A DNA stretch of 64,000 bases from Ricinus communis (Eukaryota > Streptophyta > Magnoliopsida > Malpighiales > Euphorbiaceae): NCBI RefSeq assembly GCF_019578655.1, contig NC_063262.1, forward strand, positions 18,607,582 through 18,671,581, given 5' to 3'. A program made the position numbers and the translations under genes. Of the stretch, positions 57,585-64,000 are shown piece after piece. A model generated the notes under the pieces. The model had not been told where the DNA came from and made no database searches. It saw only the letters and a list, made by a program, of their open reading frames with translations. Within the stretch, counting starts at the first letter, position 1. Each line of letters opens with the position of its first letter.

Positions 57585-57705
57585 CAATGAAATGAGGTAG
57601 AAAGAGAGGGAGAGAAGGGTTGTGAGAGTGAAGGAGTGAGAAGGGGGAGAAGAAAGGGAGGGAAAAGATAGGGAGAGCTAGAAAAGGGGGGAAGGAAGGA
57701 AACTG
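57585..57705 (+). repeat. Purine-rich (GA) tract
   Basis: About 120 bp almost purely A and G on the plus strand (AGAAAGAGAGGGAGAGAAGG and similar). The 73-codon minus frame here is low-complexity and rejected. Confidence 0.8.
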
Positions 57706-57719
57706 CAGCAACATAAGGC

Positions 57720-58222
57720 CTAAAATTTAGCGACAGACTATTTTAGATCTATAAAGTGAACCCATTTCATTAAACGCACAGCATTGCTAACAACTTTTCA
57801 TTTTATGTAACATGCAAAAATGATAGCGTATTCAATAAATCAATTTAGCAATGGCAAAGCACCATTGCTAAGAAATTTCTATTAGTGACAGTACAATAGT
57901 CATCGCTAAATATCTCATTTATTGACACAGTTAGGCATTGCTAATTGTAATTCTTAAGCGCTAAAAACTTGAGCCACATTACCGCAATAATATAACGACG
58001 ACTTATAGTGTCGTCGCTATGTTGTTGCTATCTCGTCATTAATATTAGCGCCAAAATTTCATGTTTCAATTAGTAAGGATTCGAAGTCTATCACTAGCTA
58101 GCTCATCGTACTTTTTTCAACCTCAAATCCAGTGGTGAGCCATTATTATTCTATCACCTTTTAGCGAAGGCAATTGTCTATCGCTATCTAGCATCTTTAA
58201 ATGTATTTTTTCTTATAGCGTC
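57720..58222. repeat. CACTA-like terminal region with short inverted repeats
   Basis: Multiple short inverted motifs occur: CGACGACTTATAGTGTCGTCG (57995-58015), AGCAATGG...CCATTGCT (57847-57871), and single TAGCGA/TCGCTA and TTGCTAA boxes. The segment ends ATTTTTTCTTATAGCG, close to the reverse complement of a CACTA-superfamily terminus (CACTACAAGAAAA). I found no transposase and no opposite terminus. Confidence 0.45.
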
Positions 58223-58239
58223 ACTCTAATTATCTAGTT

Positions 58240-58830
58240 TGGATTTTGATGAAATTTTTAGCCTTATTCTTAAGCCAACAATGCTTCAGCTTATACTTCC
58301 TATTTCTATAACTCTATCATGGCCAACACAATAACTTGATGTCAAAAACACTTTCCTCCATGGCCAACTTAAAGAAACTATTTACATGGCACAATTATTA
58401 GGGTTTGTTGACCCATAACATCTATTTTATTTTTGTAGACTTGATTGATCCACTTATGTCATTCGATAAGCACCACGAGCATCGTTTGATAAATTCACTT
58501 TTCATCTTATCTCAATGGGATTTCTTTATAGTAGAGTTGATTCAACGTTATTTATGCTTCAAGTTTTTCAAGGAGCTGCACTTTTACTACTTTATATTGA
58601 CAATATCGTCCTAATGATAAGTGATGAGTATTTATTGTAGGACATTATTAACAATCTCAGTAAGGCATTTGAAGATTTGGGCTCTCTCCGTTATTTTCTT
58701 GGTATTTATGTTACCCAATTTAAAGGAAGTATTCTCTAATGTCAACTTGACAAATTTACATATGAAGGATTGGGATTTATGGAGTTTTTTCTCTTTTGTC
58801 CTAGTGTATAGAATCCTTTGAAGAAACATT
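58240..58830 (+). pseudogene. Ty1/copia reverse transcriptase fragment
   Basis: Plus strand, several frames. LDVKNTFLHGQLKETIYMAQ (58335-58395), APRASFDKFTFHLISMGFLY (58470-58530), LLLLYIDNIVLMISDEYLL (58580-58635) and NNLSKAFEDLGSLRYFLGIY (58650-58710) follow copia RT order. The catalytic Y-V-D-D box reads Y-I-D-N, so the second aspartate is lost. It lies in the opposite orientation to the copia gag-integrase at 59580-61240. Confidence 0.85.
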
Positions 58831-58880
58831 TTTGCCCCATATAAATAATGTTGAGTGCTAGGACTGTTTGCTCCACAGAA

Positions 58881-59570
58881 TTATTGAAGAATTATATGCC
58901 TTTTAGGTTGGCATCCAATTGGAGGAGATGTCCTAACTAGTCCTAGATTTACATCTTTTGAATGAGGAAGTTGATATTGATTCTTGTTTTGCCTTTGAGG
59001 AGTATAAATCATAATAAGGGAATCCCTTCCCTTAAGCTCTTCAATCAGATGTCCAATAGGTTTGATAACTGAACCTTCCTCAGTCCTTTGTGAATTTGGT
59101 AATGGAAGACGATGATGTGTCTTGACAAATACAATTGAGGAATTCATTTGATGGAATAGTGAATAGCAGATCATCATAATATCTTTTATACAACCATTTA
59201 AAATCTTCATCTAAAAACCCTATATGTTCTCCTATTGCCTTGAGTACTTCCTCACTCTATTTCCTTAAAGCTTTTAATATTTCAAAATAAGTATTAGGGT
59301 TAGTAGCCGTAAGCAATGAAAGAAAATTATTATCTGGATTTGCAGTATTTGGTCCTTTTGAAATTTGTTGAACCTCCTTGCCTTGAGGGCGATGATTTTG
59401 AGGAATTAGGATCATCTCTCTTCTCTATTTAATTTCTTCCATAAGCTGAGGAATGTTAATATTTTGACCTGTTGTTCCAGGCGCATCCTCTGCATCTTGA
59501 GATTTGATAATATTTTATAATATATTCTAGTTCTTAGAGCCACAATTTAGGAATTCTTCACTAAAAAATT
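58881..59570 (-). other. Unidentified minus-strand reading segment
   Basis: Minus strand. A protein-like stretch with few stops includes NNFLSLLTATNPNTYFEILK, EEVLKAIGEHIGFLDEDFKW and LYKRYYDDLLFTIPSNEFL (59130-59370), followed in another frame by the 58881-59210 piece (GSVIKPIGHLIEELKGRDSL). I do not recognise it. It is downstream of the copia integrase, where RT would be expected, but shows no RT motif. It could be a captured gene piece or another retroelement's gag. Confidence 0.35.
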
Positions 59571-59579
59571 GAAAGTATG

Positions 59580-60069
59580 TAATGAACAATGTATGATGTC
59601 CCAATGAGAGTGTCTAAAAATATACTACTTGTAGTATTTTCTGCCTTTTCACATATGCTGCTTTACTTAGTGTGCTAGAGACAAATTTGCCTCAAATGAT
59701 TGTATGCCCGATATTTTGACTTCTAATATAAAAAATCATATGCGTAAGAAAAGGACATAGATTACTTTGGATTTGTTGCTAGGCTAATGCAGTTTCACTA
59801 AATTAAAAGCATAGCAAATTAATAAGACGAAAGTTTGAGCTTATATGAACAAAGACAACACATCCAAAAACACATGGTTCTAGGTTTGGCATTGCAGGGA
59901 CAATGATAAGATCATGAAGCTTTTGGAAAGGAGTCTGAAATTCAATGACCCTAGATGGTGTGCGGTTTATCAAGTAAGCAGCAGATTTTAACGCTTCTCC
60001 CAAATAATTCAAAAACACATTCATACCAAAAAGAGATGCACGAACAACTTCTAAAAGTTGTCTATTCAT
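59580..60069 (-). pseudogene. Copia integrase C-terminal part
   Basis: Minus strand, continuous in frame with the upstream integrase apart from one stop. A TGA at 60072-60070 replaces an arginine codon normally found after the AE of the D-D-E motif. NRQLLEVVRASLFGMNVFLN and YLINRTPSRVIEFQTPFQKL are typical. Reading decays below 59800. Confidence 0.85.
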
Positions 60070-61014
60070 TCATTCAGCTAACCCATTTTGTTGAGGTGTA
60101 TAAACATTAGAAGTTTGATGTCGAATCCTATTATTTGTCAAGAACTTCAACATGTCATTACTAGTAAATTCTCCTCCATTATCATATTGATATACCTGTA
60201 TTTTTCTTTGAAATTGAGTCAAAACCATATGATAAAAAGTTCTAAGAACTTCAAAGACTTCATTTTTATAGGTAATTAGGGATACACACAGCATATGAGT
60301 ACATTCATCAATAAAGGTCACAAAGTAATGAGCTTCAAATAATGAAGGAATATGTGTAAGACCCCATACATCTGAGTGAATAATGCTGAATGGTGCTGAA
60401 ATTTTATCAAAACTTGGTGCGTAAGTAATACGATGACTTTTGACAAGATCACAAATATCACACTGAAACTCTGAAACAGTATAATTCGAAAAAAGAGATG
60501 AATTTAATTTCTGAAGATACCTAAAAGAGAGATGACCCAATTGTTGATGCCAAAGCCACACATTAGCTTTGGCTTTTTCAATTCCTTCAACTTTATTTAC
60601 CTGATGAATTCTCTGCTTTCCACTATTAGTCAGGTCCAAATAGTAGAGTTTGCCTTTTCTAACACCATAACTAAGAACCTGTCGAGTCACTATGTCCTGA
60701 AAAATGTAAAATTGAGGCCAGAACGTCACAGAACATGTAAGTGCAACAGTGATTCTACTGACAAACAAGATATTATACTCAAGAGCAGGAACAACAAGGA
60801 TAGATTTTAAAGACATGGATTCAGATATATCAGTAGAACCTTCTCCAATTCCAGGAGAGGAACCACCATTTGTTGTGTATATAGAGGTTTGGGTTGAAGG
60901 AGTAAAGGATGACAATATGCTAGAGTCATTTACCATGTGATCTGATGCACCAGTATTAATTAACCAAGTTCTATTCAAAAATTTTACTGATAAAATACTA
61001 CCTTTAGTTTTCAT
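60070..61014 (-). pseudogene. Copia protease and integrase core, protease active site mutated
   Basis: A 314-codon open stretch. RTWLINTGASDHM is the protease active site, with N in place of the catalytic D of D-T-G-A. Then the pre-integrase zinc motif LWHQQLGHLSFRYLQKL...CDICDLVKSHR and the core: FSIIHSDVWG (first acid), VYQYDNGGEFTSNDML (second acid), YTPQQNGLAE (third acid). All three integrase acids survive. It is the longest intact copia piece in the window. Confidence 0.92.
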
Positions 61015-61245
61015 ACCTGACTGGATAACATTTACTGAAGGAGAGTTTTTAGTCGCATCCTTCTTCGCAGTTATGTTCTTCTTTGGTCTCCTTGTAAAAT
61101 CTCACCATTCTGGATACCCAATGACTTCATAACACTTCTGTTTTGTGTGTCCCTTTTCTCCACATTGAGTACATTCAAGATCAAGGCGGAGAGGTCGAGT
61201 ATCTCTATGAGAATTCTAGGAACCGCCTCCAAAAAGGACAAAGAC
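61015..61245 (-). pseudogene. Copia gag zinc-knuckle fragment
   Basis: Minus strand, in frame with the protease but for stops (PEW then TGA near 61108; another near 61215). CTQCGEKGHTKQKCYEVIGY is a C-x2-C-x4-H-x4-C knuckle. The rest of gag and the 5' LTR are missing; the sequence breaks into unrelated DNA near 61245. Confidence 0.88.
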
Positions 61246-61269
61246 AATTTAACATCAAAGTTATGGTGC

Positions 61270-63265
61270 TCCGAATGTGCTTATTAAAACGACGAAAATC
61301 ATGAATTAAAAAAACTAATTTTAATTGATACAAAGGTAAGTTTACTTTTAAGTATATTACTTTGCTTTATCTTTATGTTTTAATTTTAAAATTTTACTAA
61401 TATAATTAGTAATTTTTTAGGGAACTAAAACAGGTGCTACCATATGGGGCAATTCATTTGAAAAGTTTGAAAGTTCTTTTCAAATAAGAAAGACTTATGT
61501 CACTCGTAATAGTTTTGTAAAAAAGATTAATTCTTAATCTTTTAGAATTTGAGTTGAAATTTAATCTAAATACAATTGTTATAGAACATGCAGTAAAGAT
61601 ATCTCCACATATCTTATCTTATCTTATCAATTGTTATAGAACATTGCTGTAAATACAATTGTTATAGAATATGCAGTAAAGATATCTCCATTTTAAAAAA
61701 GCTGTTAAGCAGAAAAGCGAAAAAGATAGTGCACACAAAAGTTATTTAGTAAGTTGTAGGTTATATAATCTAAATTTATTTTTTTAGTTTAGTATTTAAA
61801 TTAAATTATTAAATATTTTTATTTTTTTGTATTTTTTTAGCTACTGTGGTTCATGTCAAATTTGCTTTCGCTACAAGTAATAGATGTTATAAAAGAAATT
61901 TGACTATTATAACTGCAAAGTAATTATTTATTTTCTTTGTTTCATATTTTATTTTTTCTATTTTTTCTATTTAATTATTTTAATAATACATTTTTAATTA
62001 CTTTTATTGATTAAAATTGATAATAAAAATATAGGTTGGAAAGGCAATTAGTTTTATGGGATGATCTAGCAAAAAACGAAGGTGCAATTATTGAAGATTT
62101 AGCTAGAGATAATGAGGAGAAACCAATTGTTGCTTTGTGTAATGTTAGATCTTCATTTTATGAAAGTAATTTTGCTTTAAAACAAATTTCATTGAAAGCA
62201 CATCAATCATACATATATGCATATATGTATACCATTTAAATATTATTATCATTTTTTTATTTTATACGTATTATAGGTGATCTTCAATTGTCCACAAATT
62301 ATGCATCTACACTTCAAATTAATCCAAAGATGATTGAAATAGATGAGCTACGAGATTTATAAAAAAATTGTTATAAACTGCTACTTTGTTCCAATTTAAT
62401 ATATTTATAGTGATATTATTTATTATATTTATATTATTTTTTAGGTACAATTATAATATGTTGGGGCAGGATGAATTTGGTCTATTATCAAATTCAAGAA
62501 ATATTAAAAAAGCACCACAAGTGCGTTTGAAAAAAGCAAAGGAAAATGCCTTCGAAGTAAATAATGTAAATTTTCTTTTATAAAATTTTGATTTTTATAA
62601 GAAAATATATAATAGCCTTTATTTATTATTAAATATATTTTTAATTTTGTAGGGACTTCAATGTTATTTTAAAGCAAAAATATCGAAAATTGATAATAAG
62701 CTTTTGGTTGGTACGAGTCTTGCAAAAAATCAACGCTAAAGTTTACCCTACTGGTAATAGATAATAAGCAGTAAATGTAAGAATCAAGATGCGAAATTTG
62801 TTGATAGGTATGATTACCATAATAAGTGTTATTTTTTTTTATAAGTTTTATAGTTTTTTCTAATGTTTAATTATTTTAAAATATAAGATAGGTACATTTT
62901 ATAATTCGAAATATTTAGTGAAAAAAATATTATTTGGATGCCGCGCTGAAGAATATAAAAAATCTATAGAGGTATGTTAAAATTTTATTAATAGATATAT
63001 AATTTAATATATTATTGAATTTATTATAATATTTATCTTGCTTTTTTAATAGAAAAAAGATAAAAAGTGAATTTTATAAGAAATTGATAAGTATGCAAGA
63101 TGATAGAAAAGAGTTCTATTTTCTTGTGAGATTGAGAAAAGAAGATAAATACAAAGAATTTATCAAGAATTTTATTGCAGAGGAAGTTCAAGAAATAACA
63201 AAAATTAATATATTAGATATTAATAATGATGAAGACGAAGAAAAAAAAAAAGAAATAGAATAGAA
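61270..63265 (+). pseudogene. Replication protein A large-subunit-like gene remnant, multi-exon
   Basis: Plus strand, exons joined by GT..AG sites (donor after 61337; acceptors before 61421, 62035, 62277, 62445, 62653, 62892, 63053). Key pieces: TKTGATIWGNSFEKFESSFQ; RQLVLWDDLAKNEGAIIEDL; EEKPIVALCNVRSSFYESNF; QLSTNYASTLQINPKM; FKAKISKIDNK; NQDAKFVDRYDY; SEFYKKLISMQDDRKEFYFL with VRLRKEDKYKEFIKNFI. These are OB-fold segments of the plant RPA1/RPA70-like family, which binds single-stranded DNA. The zinc-ribbon cysteines are partly lost and a frameshift lies in the exon at 62653, so it is a pseudogene. Such genes are often carried by Helitrons, but no Helitron end or Rep/helicase was seen. Confidence 0.75.
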
Positions 63266-64000
63266 TAGAAGAATGAAGAAGGAGATAAAAACGGCCATCA
63301 AAGTCCAAGACCAAGGAAGAGAAGATCAAGATTGAAAACAAATTGATAAATTTGATATTTCTATATTCATTCCGAATATTAAAAAAAATGTTGTAGTCTG
63401 GATATAATTAATAATTTTAGTTGAATCGAACGATTCAATCAACTCCTTTTTGTCCAACTGGATGATGTCTCATTGCATACAAAAGTTTTTGAATCGAGGG
63501 CCCATACCAAACAATATTGTAACCGTTGAAAAAGCTTGAAATTTTGCACTCTGCGCAAGACTATGACAATGTTAACAAATATGAAACACCCAAAAGAGAA
63601 AGGATAATCATTTTACACAGTTCTATGACTACAAAAATTTAAAACTAAGAACTTTAACTTATTTATGTTAATAGAGTCTAAAGAATGTTATTGTTTTAAC
63701 TTAATTATTTTTATAATAAGACATAAGAAATATTACTTTTTTAATGTAATTTATAGTCTAAATAATTACTTTATAAATATAATTTATAATCTATTAGAAT
63801 TCTGATAAATTAAAAATTTATATTTAAAGCTTAACTCAAATGGCAAAAGTATTTACTATTGAAAGTAAAAGATATTGAATTTAAATTATTTTCTTTGTAT
63901 TAGGTGAATAATATATTTCAATGTTTGGAGACAAAAATGAATTCAAATAAAACAAATAAGAGAAATAAACAAATTTAGCATTATATTTTTTGACTTGTTA
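63266..64000. other. AT-rich right end, nothing recognised
   Basis: No coding, LTR or RNA signal on either strand beyond short chance frames. Confidence 0.6.

Noticed and set aside
57493..57714. 73-codon minus frame rich in F, P, L and S
   Set aside because: Translation of a purine/pyrimidine low-complexity tract.
58621..58829. Competing plus and minus frames of ~65 codons
   Set aside because: The plus strand in a different frame carries copia RT motifs (DLGSLRYFLGIY); these frames are shadows.

Overview
This window is intergenic, repeat-rich nuclear DNA of a flowering plant, most likely a eudicot. Nearly every coding trace belongs to decayed plant transposons: Ty3/gypsy of the Tat/Ogre, Athila and chromovirus (Tekay-like) lineages, Ty1/copia and a Mutator-like (MULE) transposase. 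There is also a CpG-depleted nuclear rDNA fragment and one intron-containing remnant of a cellular gene. I see no intact host gene, and no tRNA, operon or CRISPR. I cannot name the species.

Layout, left to right. 1-2937: minus-strand Tat pol remnant (Tat-1), split by a plus-strand Tat LTR (2938-4897) with a candidate ATAGG target duplication. 4903-5580: unexplained DNA. 5590-15270: larger minus-strand Tat element (Tat-2: LTR, primer site, gag, protease, RT, RNase H, second RNase H, integrase), all frame-broken. 15410-16635: minus-strand MULE transposase remnant. 16790-17982: 5'-truncated Athila-type LTR. 17983-19736: chromovirus-like LTR remnant. 19742-25024: two head-to-tail copies of a small non-autonomous LTR element, four LTRs in all, inside one GAAAA target duplication.

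25190-55930 is best read as one old plus-strand Tat element (Tat-3) stretched by later events. Its pol starts next to a Tat LTR fragment and primer site (25190-25502). An Athila LTR-gag-protease block (27751-31268) sits within its RNase H region, flanked by about 320 bp of duplicated Tat sequence. Its integrase ends near 32820. An antisense ORF (33312-33438 continuing at 52078-54840), a polypurine tract (55341) and a candidate 3' LTR (from 55355) follow. Inside the antisense ORF lie a chromovirus-like LTR (33439-35388 plus 51798-52077), itself split by a 16.4-kb Athila composite (35389-51792, CTAAC duplications), and an rDNA fragment (53056-54119).

The right end (55930-64000) has very AT-rich DNA, a CACTA-like terminus full of short hairpins, a plus-strand copia RT fragment, a minus-strand copia gag-protease-integrase, an unidentified minus-strand reading segment, and a plus-strand multi-exon remnant of a replication protein A large-subunit-like gene.

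The genes do not cooperate in a pathway. The window records nested insertion, recombination and mutational decay. The most unusual structures are the LTR-LTR junction at 22382-22386, the three-LTR Athila composite, the rDNA fragment inside a retrotransposon antisense ORF, and the Tat/Athila chimera with duplicated flanks. Boundaries without a stated repeat or motif are estimates by eye.
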